From Brachionus koreanus (Eukaryota; Rotifera; Eurotatoria; Ploima; Brachionidae), in assembly GCA_016987375.1 (NCBI GenBank), contig PJRA01000216.1, forward strand, positions 1,199,456-1,217,583: a stretch of 18,128 nucleotides of DNA, given 5' to 3'. Made by a program: the position numbers and the translations under genes. Below, in pieces: positions 1 through 9,829 of this stretch; position 1 is the stretch's first letter; every line of letters begins with the position of its first letter. Under the pieces are notes generated by a model. The model saw only the letters and a list, made by a program, of their open reading frames with translations, had not been told where the DNA came from and did not search any database.

Positions 1-640
1 AATTGATATATTAAAAACATTTGACAGATCGAATAACTTCAATCAGAAAAAAAAAGCGTTAAGCTGCTTATTTTATTATAAGTGGAAATATTGTTTGAAT
101 TTATTCATTTATTGATTTCAATTAAATATAATAAATCAGGTTGAAACCTTTGTTTCGATGTTAAGAGCCAATTTAATTTCAAACCTTATTTAAAATAAAA
201 ATGTTTAAATTAAATTTTTCATGCTTGGAAAAAGAACTTTTTTTAAATAGATTCATTCTAGAAAATAAATATAAAATATTTAATTTCAAAAGTGTTTAAA
301 CTTGAAGATTAATTAAATGAATCATTCGATCACATGATGCGTAATTATTTGGCCTAGAGGCCATTTTATAAAAAAATAAAATTTCGATCAGCTGCTTATT
401 TCTAATTAGAAAAACAATGAATTTTATTATTATTATTTGTGTGGAATATGTCCTAAAGAGAATGTTTTAACAAAAAAAAATTTACGATAAACATTTGAGA
501 AAATAATAGTTATTTACACTCATATTTATGAAAGTCTTGATCTGATTTTTTTTGATGAATTTATTCAAAAATTTATGATTAAAATTTTATTAAGTTTTAA
601 AGGTTCATATATGGCTTCGAAATAATTCAATTTTAAAGGC
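1..640. other. AT-rich sequence, nothing recognised
   Basis: I see no convincing open frame, RNA gene or repeat family member here on either strand. It is dominated by A/T runs and short homopolymers, like the other spacers in the window. Confidence 0.5.
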
Positions 641-642
641 TT

Positions 643-756
643 TTTAGTTTCTTATAAACAAAATTAATACCTACAAACTATTAAATCTACTTGTACTAAA
701 ATATGTTTCTTACTCGATCTTAAAAAATCTAGCTATTTATTTCAGACTTTTATTTT
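643..756. repeat. Diverged direct repeat, copy 1
   Basis: This stretch matches 1483-1646 in the same orientation. The best block, 681-710, differs from 1520-1549 at one of 30 bases and contains CTTGTACTAAAATATGTTTC. Similarity starts upstream at a shared TTTAGTTTC (643 and 1483). It resumes downstream at AGCTATTTA (731 and 1620), after about 58 extra bases present only in copy 2. The two copies bracket reverse transcriptase debris, so they may be parts of that element or of a duplicated host segment. Confidence 0.7.
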
Positions 757-869
757 TTTAATTATCTTAATTTTTATTCACTCCTTGTGGTGCATAAGGT
801 TATTAGCTGTTAGATGATTGTTGACTTCTATGTTACTGCTGATGGTTTAAAAACGTACATGGTTGATAT

Positions 870-1030
870 TTAAAAAAAAAACAAATATTGAAACTTGTCT
901 CGCACTTGAGGTGTTTTTTACAACCGTGTTGCATAGTTTAAGCTTTGTTTCCTTGTTGTAGCATCAGATCATCTGCAAAATCTAAGTATTCAAGCTTTGC
1001 TGTTAATCTTTATATATCCCTTGACAGTTG
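870..1030 (-). pseudogene. Reverse transcriptase fragment with FADD catalytic motif (non-LTR element debris)
   Basis: Read on the minus strand, 962-996 gives LEYLDFADDLM, the palm motif C of non-LTR retrotransposon reverse transcriptases; FADD lies at 968-979. Just before it comes LSRDI, a stop, then RLTAK, which resembles the segment before this motif in RTE/CR1-type elements. Soon after, in another frame, TKLKLCNTVVKN (about 910-945) resembles the region after the thumb. About 80 residues that should separate the two are missing. Stops, frame changes and this deletion make it a dead fragment. The subfamily cannot be fixed by eye. Confidence 0.6.
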
Positions 1031-1077
1031 TTTTCATCATGACAAATATTTTGAATAGTTTAATAATTTGTTATTTA

Positions 1078-1480
1078 TCAGGCCGTGTGTATTTTTATAA
1101 TTCTTCTTAAGCTATAAGTATGGAATGTATTAATATCTTTTCTGTCAGCTTCAGACATCCCACAGCATTCACTATCATACATTAGTGCTGTTTTCACTGT
1201 TGTACAGCTTAAGCTTTGTTTTATTTCCATTAGGTTTGAGTCTTGCAAAGGCACTTTTTGCTTTCGACAGTCTTTGTGTGATCCAATAGTAATGCTGATA
1301 ATGCTTTTTAGATATGCTAAGTCTGTAACGCTTTCAAATTTGATGTCCTCGATGTTTATTGGGTTGCTAAGTTCCGTGTTTATGCGCATTCATTTTTTTT
1401 TGGTCCAGTTTAGGATTATCTTTTTAATCCTTGTATCAGCTTTTAACATTTCTGCTGTGACTCAATTAATATCCATGACT
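1078..1480 (-). pseudogene. Decayed non-LTR reverse transcriptase, start of palm plus C-terminal part
   Basis: The minus strand reads VTAEMLKADT at about 1461-1432, matching the conserved AEALK-type segment near the start of the RT palm. After a short run and a stop comes a 103-codon open stretch (1389-1078) with the order typical of the post-catalytic region: KFESVTDLAYLKSIIS (like F-YLGS-IS), then TTVKTALMYDSECCG (like V-LLYGSE-W), then INTFHTYSLRRIIKI (like F----LRRIL-I). The catalytic FADD that should lie between the first and second parts is absent here; a FADD appears instead further along the minus strand (968-979). It is internally deleted and non-functional. The match to the family is from memory of its motifs, not a search. 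Confidence 0.7.
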
Positions 1481-1482
1481 AG

Positions 1483-1646
1483 TTTAGTTTCTTTTAAAAA
1501 AATTAGCAAATAAAAATGATTAAATCTTCTTGTACTAAAATATGTTTCTAACTTGGTCTTAAAAATTGATCTAAAAACTTGTACAGCATAGTCAAACAAA
1601 TATGAAAAAATAGAATTTTAGCTATTTAATTCTGACTCTCTGATTT
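1483..1646. repeat. Diverged direct repeat, copy 2
   Basis: This is the partner of 643-756 (see that entry). Here the two similar blocks, about 1483-1565 and 1616-1646, are separated by about 58 bases absent from copy 1. Confidence 0.7.
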
Positions 1647-1811
1647 CTATGTATTGCTAGGACAAAACAAAATTTTAGAATCAATAAGATTATCGATTAA
1701 ATGACAAAACATGACTACTGGCAAACTAAAAATACTTTTCTAGAAGTAAAAAATAATAAATTAGAATGTTTTTTGAAATTTATTAAGTAAATTAAAATAC
1801 TCGTATTCAAG

Positions 1812-1883
1812 TCCCATATGGTCTAGTGGTTAGGATTCCTGCCTTTCACGCAGGCGGCCCGGGTTCAATTCCCGGTGTGGGAA
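1812..1883 (+). tRNA. tRNA-Glu (anticodon TTC)
   Basis: A complete 72-nt cloverleaf with no intron. The acceptor stem pairs TCCCATA (1812-1818) with TGTGGGA (1876-1882), with one T-G wobble; A1883 is the discriminator. The anticodon stem CCTGC/GCAGG encloses loop CTTTCAC with anticodon TTC at 1845-1847, which reads GAA. Internal promoter elements are intact: A box TGGTCTAGTGG (1819-1829) and B box GGTTCAATTCC (1862-1872). The CCA end is not encoded, as expected in a eukaryotic nuclear gene. The body is far more GC-rich than its surroundings. In eukaryotes the wobble U34 of this tRNA is normally modified to mcm5s2U by the Elongator pathway. Confidence 0.97.
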
Positions 1884-1886
1884 GAA

Positions 1887-1891
1887 TTTTT
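1887..1891 (+). terminator. RNA polymerase III terminator
   Basis: A run of five T on the non-template strand begins four bases after the tRNA discriminator base, the usual stop signal and spacing for a pol III tRNA gene. Confidence 0.8.
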
Positions 1892-2458
1892 AAGTCTCTA
1901 GACCAACTCGGCAAATATCAAATTAGGTTTTGATAAAACAAAATTTGAACTTCCAATCTTAAACATATATATTAATCAAACTAAATTATTTTGTTGTTTA
2001 AATAAAACCTCATAGTATCAGCTCTAATTACTTATTTGCTTCCAATAAATTTAATCTTATAAGCGGCTAAAAAAAATGACAGAATTGTGATAAAAAAAAT
2101 TAAATAAAAAATCGATTTTTTTTTTTAGTTTATTGTGAATAAATTTTTTTTTCAATCGTTTTATTAATAAATCATCAAAAAAAAAATGAATATATTTAAC
2201 TAATGAGTTTATGAAAAAAAAATATGAAAAAATGGACAAATTCAAATATTTATTCAAATTTGTTGTAAATTTGACGCATTCAAAGTTGAATAATTTATTT
2301 TTGCAGCAATAGTCTATGATAGCTTTCAACAATCACCGAAATTGTTCTTCAAATCACAAGAATAAAAAAATCATATATTTTTCTCTTTATTATGCATTAT
2401 AAATGTTTTAAATTAAAAAAAAAATCTCAATTATATTTAAATAAAATATTTTCGATGC
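1892..2458. other. AT-rich spacer between tRNA and GPCR 3' end
   Basis: No supported gene. A 91-codon open stretch on the minus strand (2057-2332) consists almost wholly of Lys, Asn, Phe, Leu and Ile from A/T runs and looks like chance. Confidence 0.5.
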
Positions 2459-2464
2459 TTTATT
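2459..2464 (-). promoter_or_regulatory. Polyadenylation signal AATAAA of the GPCR gene
   Basis: A minus-strand AATAAA lies 12 nt past the GPCR stop codon (2479-2477). It would give a very short 3' UTR, as seen for two other genes in this window. Confidence 0.55.
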
Positions 2465-2476
2465 TCCTTTAAAAGT

Positions 2477-4045
2477 TTAATCACTAGTTGAATTTGGTAA
2501 AACAGAGTGACTTTGTCTATCTGAATGAACTGAAACAAAGCTCAAATCTCGCATTTGACCACTTTGTTCATTTTTAAATAGTTTCTGATGCACTAAACTT
2601 GATTTTGTTGACTCAAAGCTATCATTAAAAATTTTTCTCTTGTCAACATTAGTCGCTTTTTTTTTACTAACAAAAAAAATTTTTTTTCGTCTATTAGAAT
2701 CAAAACTAGTTTGTGATTCATAATTCAAACTGCTTGGTTTTTGACTTATAATAGAAGAATCATTTAGAAAATTATTCATTATGTTGTTATTCATAAGCGA
2801 TGTGTTAATATTGGATCTGGCAAAGCTGCTCGTGTTTTTGATTCTCGCGGTGTACTCTAAAAAGCAATAAATTTTGAGCCGCGATTTGCGCTTAAAATAG
2901 TTGTAAATGTTCGAGTCTTTTCTTTTTTCATTTTTGTGCTGTAATAGACAAACGTTGTTGTTTGAATCTCTGTAGCAACGTGAATTGGACACTAAAATTG
3001 AACTTTTTCCGTAAATCAACTCTTTATTGTGCTCTGGATGATTGCATATCTTTATTTGTTTGGAATTGTCCGACCATTTCCAATAGAACAAATAATAGAC
3101 TATTAGATACAATTCGTTTCTGCTTGTTTTACTGCAAATAATATAAAATATAAAATTAAGAGAAAAATTAAACATTTCCAATACATTCAAACATTTGGCT
3201 ATTATAACTTTGTTAAGACTAGAATATTTAGTTATTGTCAATATCATCTGCACTATGTACCTAGGTGAGACAGTGACTAGTAAAAAAAATGTAACCACTA
3301 TTAACAAAATAGTAGTTTCTTTGAATTGACGTTCTCGTTTAGCATTAATGGTTGAGTTGCCACTCTGGATGACATTCATGAACTGTGACTTTTGTCTAGC
3401 TAGAAGAGATATTAACAAACCATTGAATATTAAGAGTAGAAAAAATGGTATTAATGCATAGACAAGCACATTATTCACAAACATGTATTTATTATATTCG
3501 GGATTGGTGATGCACATAACCAAATGAAGATCGTAATTGACGTGGTTCTGTTTGATGAAATCTGAAACAAGATAAGGCACGTCAAATAGTGTCAGCATCA
3601 AAATAACTGCACACATCATTCGCAGTGAATTGCGCGTGGTATAAATGCGTTTTCCATGAAATGGAAATTGGAGTATTATGTAGCGTTCAATGGACAGAAA
3701 GACCAAAAGCCAAATACTAATATGTCCGCTGGTCAGCACTATAAAAAGATATTTATTACAGAATGCGTTGTTTATGTACAGTAATTTTTTGTCTACTAAA
3801 AATGCAAATAACCATTCGGTCAAGCGAAACGAATCTGTGATGCTGATCACGCTAAAATAGTGTCTCATGGATGTGTCTTTGAATGATCGCGACAGTTGAA
3901 AATAGGTGAATGACAATAGGTTGAATATGATTCCGAGCGAAAATAAAAAAGAGCCCAATACATCATTTACATAAAAATTAACCAAATTTAAGAGCTCCAG
4001 CTTCTCGGCAACAGCTAAGGTGTCTGTTAAGTTGGAGATATTCAT
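2477..4045 (-). CDS. Rhodopsin-like (class A) G-protein-coupled receptor, orphan, peptide-receptor-like
   Basis: A single-exon gene of 522 aa. Seven hydrophobic segments can be placed at about residues 26-48, 67-85, 97-122, 141-160, 188-215, 243-270 and 285-303. Class A marks are present: N42 in TM1, D71 in TM2, C96 and C178 as the likely extracellular disulfide, E120-R121-Y122 at the end of TM3, P200 in TM5, P261 in TM6, and N297-F-I-F-Y301 in place of NPxxY. N2 and N5 are potential N-glycosylation sites. The usual TM6 CWxP is absent (VTVSP instead). The cytoplasmic tail (about 304-522) is long and rich in Ser, Asn and Lys. This N-terminal layout and the NFxxY form are typical of invertebrate FMRFamide/neuropeptide-type receptors, but the ligand cannot be assigned. 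It should sit in the plasma membrane and couple to heterotrimeric G proteins. An unseen 5' exon is possible, though TM1 is already included. Confidence 0.9.
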   Translation of the reverse strand: MNISNLTDTLAVAEKLELLNLVNFYVNDVLGSFLFSLGIIFNLLSFTYFQLSRSFKDTSMRHYFSVISITDSFRLTEWLFAFLVDKKLLYINNAFCNKYLFIVLTSGHISIWLLVFLSIERYIILQFPFHGKRIYTTRNSLRMMCAVILMLTLFDVPYLVSDFIKQNHVNYDLHLVMCITNPEYNKYMFVNNVLVYALIPFFLLLIFNGLLISLLARQKSQFMNVIQSGNSTINAKRERQFKETTILLIVVTFFLLVTVSPRYIVQMILTITKYSSLNKVIIAKCLNVLEMFNFSLNFIFYIICSKTSRNELYLIVYYLFYWKWSDNSKQIKICNHPEHNKELIYGKSSILVSNSRCYRDSNNNVCLLQHKNEKRKDSNIYNYFKRKSRLKIYCFLEYTARIKNTSSFARSNINTSLMNNNIMNNFLNDSSIISQKPSSLNYESQTSFDSNRRKKIFFVSKKKATNVDKRKIFNDSFESTKSSLVHQKLFKNEQSGQMRDLSFVSVHSDRQSHSVLPNSTSD

Positions 4046-7000
4046 AATTTTATTGGAAAAATTAGTTAATAAATAAATTTTAAAAACAGATAATTTATCA
4101 TTCTAAGACTTTGACAATCTAAAAAAAAAATTATCTATTTATATATATATATAAATATATTTTATTCTTTTGGATTAGAGGTTTTCATAAGTCATTAGAC
4201 TGATCTGCATAACCTGAAATTGAAATATTTAGATTTGTTTTTCAATTAATTGTTTTACTTTTTCTTCATTTTATTTTTTATTGAAATTTAGTTGGAAAGC
4301 TTATATGAAATATATATATATATGGATTTTTAATGTTTTAGATTTACGCATATGCCAGTCGATACATTTTGAAGGAAACTAAATGATGCCTTGAAAATGT
4401 TTGTGTATCTTTAAAACTTGATGAAATTTATGCATTTTTAGACTCTACTAATTAAAAAGCTCAATGCTATTTAAAGTTTTTATTTAATCTATACCAAATG
4501 ATTAAGAAATTTATATACATATACTGTTTCAATTTATTTTATTTTTTATCTAATTTAAATTTAAATTTTTACCATGATGAAACCTGATGAGATCAGCTAA
4601 TTTGATTTAATACGAGGATAAAAGTTTAAGGAAGCTAGGAAACAAATGCTTTAAATCTATTTAAAATATTAAATGATAATTCTCAGTTTTAAATTAATTG
4701 TTTTAAATTGAAAAATATGATAATTTAAAACTGTTTTGGCTTATAAAAATACGCTTCGCTATTTAAATGGCTTTTAGGCGTTACTTACCTTTTATTTAAA
4801 TTCTCATATTTCTGAAATACTTTAAGGAGCATTTAAGCTTTCATTAAATATTCTATATTTTAAATTACTAATTTGATTTTTTCCTTTTATGAAATTTTTA
4901 GTTGATTACAATTTAAATTATTAGAAGCATTTTTTTTTAATTAAATAGATTAAAAAGGCCTATTTGGTAGAATATTCTAAATTATAGAGTATGTTTTTCG
5001 AATTTTTTCTTAGAAATTGTTAATTTAATTGAAAAAACATTTTATATATGTATAAATATTTCTGCTCATAAATTTAATGAAAAAAAGTAAAATAGAAGTG
5101 GGCAATTGTTTAAACTTGAAATACTTGAGAATTGAGAAATAGAAGTTTTATTTACTAATGGCTGAAAGTTTTTATCTTGGTAAAAAGATCGTCTTTTTGA
5201 TAATAGTATCTTCTGCTAAGCCTCAGCTTTGATTTTTTAATGATTTGTTATTTTTTAGACTTTATTGGTGTCTTAATTTTATCAACTTATTACATTCATT
5301 CATATTTAACTTATACAGCCTTAGAATAATGCGTAATTCAAAGATATTGTATAAGCTAATAGCATGATGTAAAAATATTAATTAGCTTTATGAACAAATT
5401 TTACGATACTTGTTTTAGCGATCATAGAAGATAAATTGATATTTAGTCAAAAATGATGCTAGCTAAAATGGTTATTCGGTAAATTTTCTATCTACTGTTA
5501 ATTGTTCGCTTGAATTGTCTGAAGAACATTTTCATCAAGTGAAAAATAGATAAATTAAGAAGCTATTGATTTTTCTTACAGCTAATTCTATGAGTATTTT
5601 TTTCTTTCGTTTCAGATTGATAAGAGTCTGAAATTATATTCGAAAATTAGAGTAAAAAAATATCAAAAAAAAATTTCTCTTTTGATGATTGCCAAAAAAA
5701 TTTTTATTTTTAATTTTGGTTGAATTTTTTGCTACAGTTTTTTGCTTGAGCATATTCGGAAAAAATAAATTTGAATTTATCATCGTAAGAAGATAGAACT
5801 CTAAATGATTGTGAAAATTTTTTTTTCAACTGATCTTTGTAAAGATGCTGGTGAAAAAGCACAAAGATAAGTGAAGGTATGAAAAATATTCCATCGCATA
5901 GCTTCTAATTCCATTAGATTAGCTTTTTGTTTGAACAAAAAAAAATAAATAAAAATAAAATTAATTGCTCTGGAATTACTTAATCTTAAAAATATGGTAC
6001 TTAGATTCTATGCTCAATTACAATCTAACAATCCGCTTTAATTTTTTAAATCAATAAATTTTTAATTAACCATTTATTATTTTAAATTAATTTTAAAAAA
6101 ATTGAAATTTTTATATTAAAAAATATAAAAAATCAAATATTCATCTAATTTGAAAGCAATAAGATACATAAACTGCGTCAAAAAAAAGCTCTATTTTAAG
6201 CAAAAATTTAGATCGCTAAAAAATACTAGAAATTTTAGTATTTTTGCATCGTATAAATAAGAACATTGCTTAGGTTTAAAAATCGGGTTTAATTGCGGAC
6301 TTGAGTAATCTTTCTTCTCTAACTAAGTGGTTGCTGCACATGGCAGTTAAACAAGTTTAGATTAATACTCCGGAACATTTGCAAAAACTCATAACTAATT
6401 TTTCTATTAAATTCTCAGCTAAATGCTACTTATTAGCAAGAGCTAATATTTTTCCTCTTGAACATGATTATAATTTTTATTAGAACAGACATCAAAAGCC
6501 AAAAGTATTAGGAAAAATCGTGTAAAACTCTTCAGCTATGTGATTATCTTAAATTAATTAAAAGCCTTAAAAAGAAAATTGATAATGACAAGTAAAAAGA
6601 AAATTTTCCCTTTTTTTCTCTAAAAAGTGATATCAATAGAAAAATTAAAGAAAAATTTTCAACTTACTTTACCTGTTTAATTTAAATAATTTTATCATGC
6701 AAATAAAAATAATTCTTAGTTTTTTGTTAGAAAAAAATATTCTCAAATTAATTATTTACAATTTGGTTGATTCGAGCTTCAAAAACACTAGTTTCGTGTT
6801 TTGAAAAATTTTGATAGGCTTTAACTCGACCCAACAGAGAAAAATCGACCAGATTCAAATTCAAAATGGCTTAGTATTTAATAGGTTTATCTAATAATGA
6901 TTAATTAAGCTTTATTCTTGTTTTTTTTTTCTATAGCTTAGTTACAATTTGCACGCACTTTCAGATAGATTTAAGCTAGTGCATACGGTGTCGATGAATA

Positions 7001-7220
7001 GAAATTTTTACCTCATAGTCGTTTTCCTCTTGAGTTAATAGCTTAAAAATCAACTAATCAATTTTTATCAGTACTCATTGATTCATGATTAAATAAATGA
7101 TAACAAAACATAGAATTTGCAGTTCAAATAATATGGACCAAAAATCAAGCTACATTTTTTAAATTATCATTTGGAAACTCTAAAAAAAGTTAATTGCATT
7201 TGAAGTTAATTTTAAAATTG
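4046..7220. other. 3.2-kb AT-rich spacer, no gene recognised
   Basis: I find no coding stretch, RNA gene or transposon terminus here. Short TA microsatellites occur at about 4140-4160 and 4310-4322. A weak 7-bp stem (TCTTTGT/ACAAAGA, about 5834-5868) is no more than expected in such sequence. The GPCR promoter should lie in the part near 4046-4300, but I cannot point to a specific element. Confidence 0.5.
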
Positions 7221-7226
7221 TTTATT
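7221..7226 (-). promoter_or_regulatory. Polyadenylation signal AATAAA of GPN3
   Basis: A minus-strand AATAAA lies five bases past the TGA stop (7234-7232), implying a very short 3' UTR. Confidence 0.6.
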
Positions 7227-7231
7227 TTTTT

Positions 7232-8331
7232 TCAATCATCGTAAGGTTCATGTTTATCTGAATTATCATCTTCATCTCTATCCAAATCTCTTGGTTCTTT
7301 CACCTCTTGTTCTTCGCCATATTGCATTATATTATCTATAATCAGTAGAGTATCGTTAATAGAATCCTCGTCATTATAGTTTAGTGGATGAAATTTAACC
7401 AACGAATAATCTTCTATTATACGAGCTAGTACACTATTTAGCTTAAAAAATCTCTTTTTGTATCTAGCTGTTTCCGTGTTTTGACTCAAGAGATTCACAT
7501 CCGGCTCAAGATATCTAATTTATTTTTGATTAAAAAATATTAATTTAGAAATTTTATTTTTATAGCAGGTCCTTGCCTAGAATTAGAAAATATTACTAGA
7601 ATCTGATCCTAGACAATAATTAAATTTATCCTAAAAACAAAATAAAAATGATTACAAACTTTTCAAGGTTTTCTTGATCATTTTTGCTTAAAAGATCAAT
7701 TTTGGTCATAATATTAACGTGAGAAACTTCCAAAGTAACCATCACAGAGAGTGCGGCAAGTACGCCAGAAAAATACTTTGGAGTATCAATCAAAAATTGA
7801 GCATCTAGCAAAAACACACCAACAGTTCTGAAATTCCATCTTTCCAGTTGTTCCACTAATTGCTTCATAATTGGCAAATGAGTATATAATTCAATTTGGC
7901 CTGGACAATCAAATAAAACATAATCATCGTCGGCATCTTCATCTAGTTGCTCCAACAACCACTCGAAGTTTTTTGAAAAATATCTTTTTAAAAGTTTAAC
8001 TTTGTCTTTTTGAAAAAAAATCAAAATATCTACTCCATGCAAAAAAGAAGACCACCGTTTGGTCCGAAATGCAGTGTGTCATCATCCATTACATCATCAA
8101 GTTGAATTAAATCTCTTATGTCAGCTGTTAGCGGGTACTGAAAATATTCGGCCGCTGGATCTAAATTTACCACTTTAACTGATCTTTTAATAACTTCACA
8201 ATGTTTGTAAATCATGTCACAATATGTTGACTTAGCAATTTTTATTTACTATTTCAGAATTTAAATTAAAATAAATAAATTACTTTGCCACTTCCGGCAG
8301 GACCCATTACTAACTGGGCAAACCTAACCAT
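7232..8331 (-). CDS. GPN3: GPN-loop GTPase 3 (GPN3), four exons
   Basis: Exons, in minus-strand order: 8331-8284, 8230-8034, 7983-7660, 7514-7232. The introns are 53, 50 and 145 nt, all GT-AG, and phases close to give 283 aa; the human protein is 284. The start is fixed by the family-typical [16 protein letters not shown]. Walker A GPAGSGKST is residues 10-18. The family-defining Gly-Pro-Asn loop is G72-P73-N74, in FGPNGG. DCPGQIE is 107-113 and the guanine-specificity TKID is 175-178. The exon 3/4 joint restores EKYLEPD, matching EKFLDPD in animals; its donor is GTTTGT rather than the adjacent GTAATC, which would break the frame. GPN3 works with GPN1 in assembly and nuclear import of RNA polymerase II (and III). 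The C-terminal tail is acidic. All key residues are present. Confidence 0.95.
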
Positions 8332-9520
8332 TTTTATTGAAAAAAAAATTAATTCAAATCTAAATGAAAAATAAGAAATAGATATTCTAAGATAAAGAAA
8401 GAGGAACTTTTAGATTTTTTTTCGTTCTTTCTATGAAAATTAGTGCAATGATTTCGTGACTTATAAAATTAAATGACTATCTTTTAGTTCCTTATCCAAA
8501 ATTGAATTTTTGCTGCTTATTTTTTTTTTGAGAATCTTATTTTTTAAAATCCATTATTCTAGATTTTTTGTGCAGTTTCCGAACATTTTTCCTGTAATAT
8601 CTCATTTTTTAGACATACTTATAAGTAAAACAAGAAACCTTCATTTTTAATTTCTGGATTTGAAAATTTTGATTTTTTAAATGATAATTAGATGGTTGAA
8701 TATCAGTTTATAATGAAAAAAATTGAGGTAATTTTAAGTTATTGAAATCGAAAAAATTAAAAATTTTGATGCAATACAAAAAAAAATTAAATTTTGAAGT
8801 AAACAATTGCAAAATATGATTTATTTTCTAATGTTTGAAAGGAGAAGAGAGAAATTTCTGTCAATTTATTTTAAAATGCCTCAGTCTTCTTCTTGAATAA
8901 TTTGGCCTGAAAATTATTTCTATTGATTCAGAGTTGCTTCCAAGAAAAACAATTAAATAGACTTAACTTAACCAAGATCATAAAAACTTTTTTGTTGCTT
9001 AGAATTCCCTTTTTTTTCTAAATAAAATTCTTTAAATCAATCTATAACTTGTTCCCAAGCGGATTAAAGGATTTTAATGTGAATAATAAAAAAACAATAA
9101 GCAATTATTCTTTTAAAGATAAATAAAATTGAATTTAAGCGCAAAATTTAAAATGATCATTATAAGAAAGATTCAAATCTTTTTTTAATCAAACATTTTC
9201 TTTCCTAAGAGAATTAGAAATGTTTCACTCAGTTATTTTCAGTAATTTTTCCAATTTATAAACCTATTTGCTCCCCAAAGGAAATATCAATTTCTCTCAA
9301 ATCTTTTTTTAATCTAATAAATTTATTTGCTTTTGGATTCGAAGCCAAAATTCAAAAAATAATTTAAAGATCTTTTAATTTTTTTTTTGATTAAATATAT
9401 TTGATTTTTATTAATTACAGTTGAGAATCATTGATTAACTTATTACACTAGTATAAAATAAACAATAAAAATATGTTGTGTTTTTGCATAAGGATTAGTA
9501 AGACAAGAAAAGATAAAGAC
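8332..9520. other. AT-rich spacer between GPN3 and DCAF12
   Basis: This should contain the GPN3 promoter, but no specific site is evident. A short direct repeat, CAAATCTTTTTTTAATC, occurs near 9175-9191 and 9298-9314. No open frame or RNA gene is recognised. Confidence 0.5.
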
Positions 9521-9557
9521 TTTGACTCACGATGCTTTATCATTGGCCAGAGTCAAA
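9521..9557. repeat. Stem-loop with conserved loop, copy A
   Basis: An 8-bp perfect inverted repeat, TTTGACTC (9521-9528) and GAGTCAAA (9550-9557), encloses a 21-nt loop. The core CGATG-CTTTATCATTGGCCAGAG is shared with copy B at 9803-9826 except for one G, while the outer stem sequences differ. On the DCAF12 strand it lies about 270 bases past the stop codon. Confidence 0.7.
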
Positions 9558-9573
9558 ATTTATCTATTTACAT

Positions 9574-9579
9574 TTTATT
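9574..9579 (-). promoter_or_regulatory. Possible polyadenylation signal of DCAF12
   Basis: This is the first minus-strand AATAAA after the DCAF12 stop, about 250 nt downstream. No closer canonical signal was found, so a variant signal nearer the stop remains possible. Confidence 0.35.
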
Positions 9580-9791
9580 TTAAACAAAATCCTAAAAAAA
9601 TTAAATATACATTCTAATTTAAGTCTGATTAAAGGTTGAGTAAAAAGTATGATCTGTTTTTTAAAATATTAACAAAAACTTTTAAATACATTGAAGATAA
9701 TTACATAAAATGAAAAAAAAAAGGCTTAAAATTCTTAAATATCGCTTGCTTAAATATTTCACAAATTATTATCATAAATTTAAATAAAAAA

Positions 9792-9829
9792 AGCCTAATG
9801 CTCGATGGCTTTATCATTGGCCAGAGGCT
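9792..9829. repeat. Stem-loop with conserved loop, copy B, overlapping the DCAF12 stop codon
   Basis: AGCCT (9792-9796) can pair with AGGCT (9825-9829). Alternatively CTC-GA-TGGC (9801-9809) can pair with GCCA-GAG (9820-9826) around the loop TTTATCATTG. The loop and inner part repeat copy A almost exactly. The TAG stop of DCAF12 (9830-9828) falls at its edge. Confidence 0.6.

Noticed and set aside
1274..1513. 79-codon plus-strand open frame
   Set aside because: It overlaps the minus-strand reverse transcriptase fragment, whose motifs are recognisable; the plus-strand product is hydrophobic noise.
2057..2332. 91-codon open frame on the minus strand
   Set aside because: Its composition is Lys/Asn/Phe/Leu/Ile from homopolymer-rich DNA, with no motif and no link to the GPCR; a chance frame.
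4130..4325. TATA box candidates upstream of the GPCR
   Set aside because: They are TA microsatellites in a uniformly A/T-rich region and carry no positional evidence.
7626..8042. Independent short gene starting at [10 protein letters not shown]
   Set aside because: The apparent N-terminus is translated GPN3 intron 2; splicing 8033-7984 out joins FCME to YFSKNFEWL as in the family.
9521..9829. Hammerhead, SECIS or histone 3' stem-loop identity for the twin hairpins
   Set aside because: The CUGAUGA/GAAA core, the SECIS AUGA-AA-GA quartet arrangement and the histone hexamer stem are all absent.
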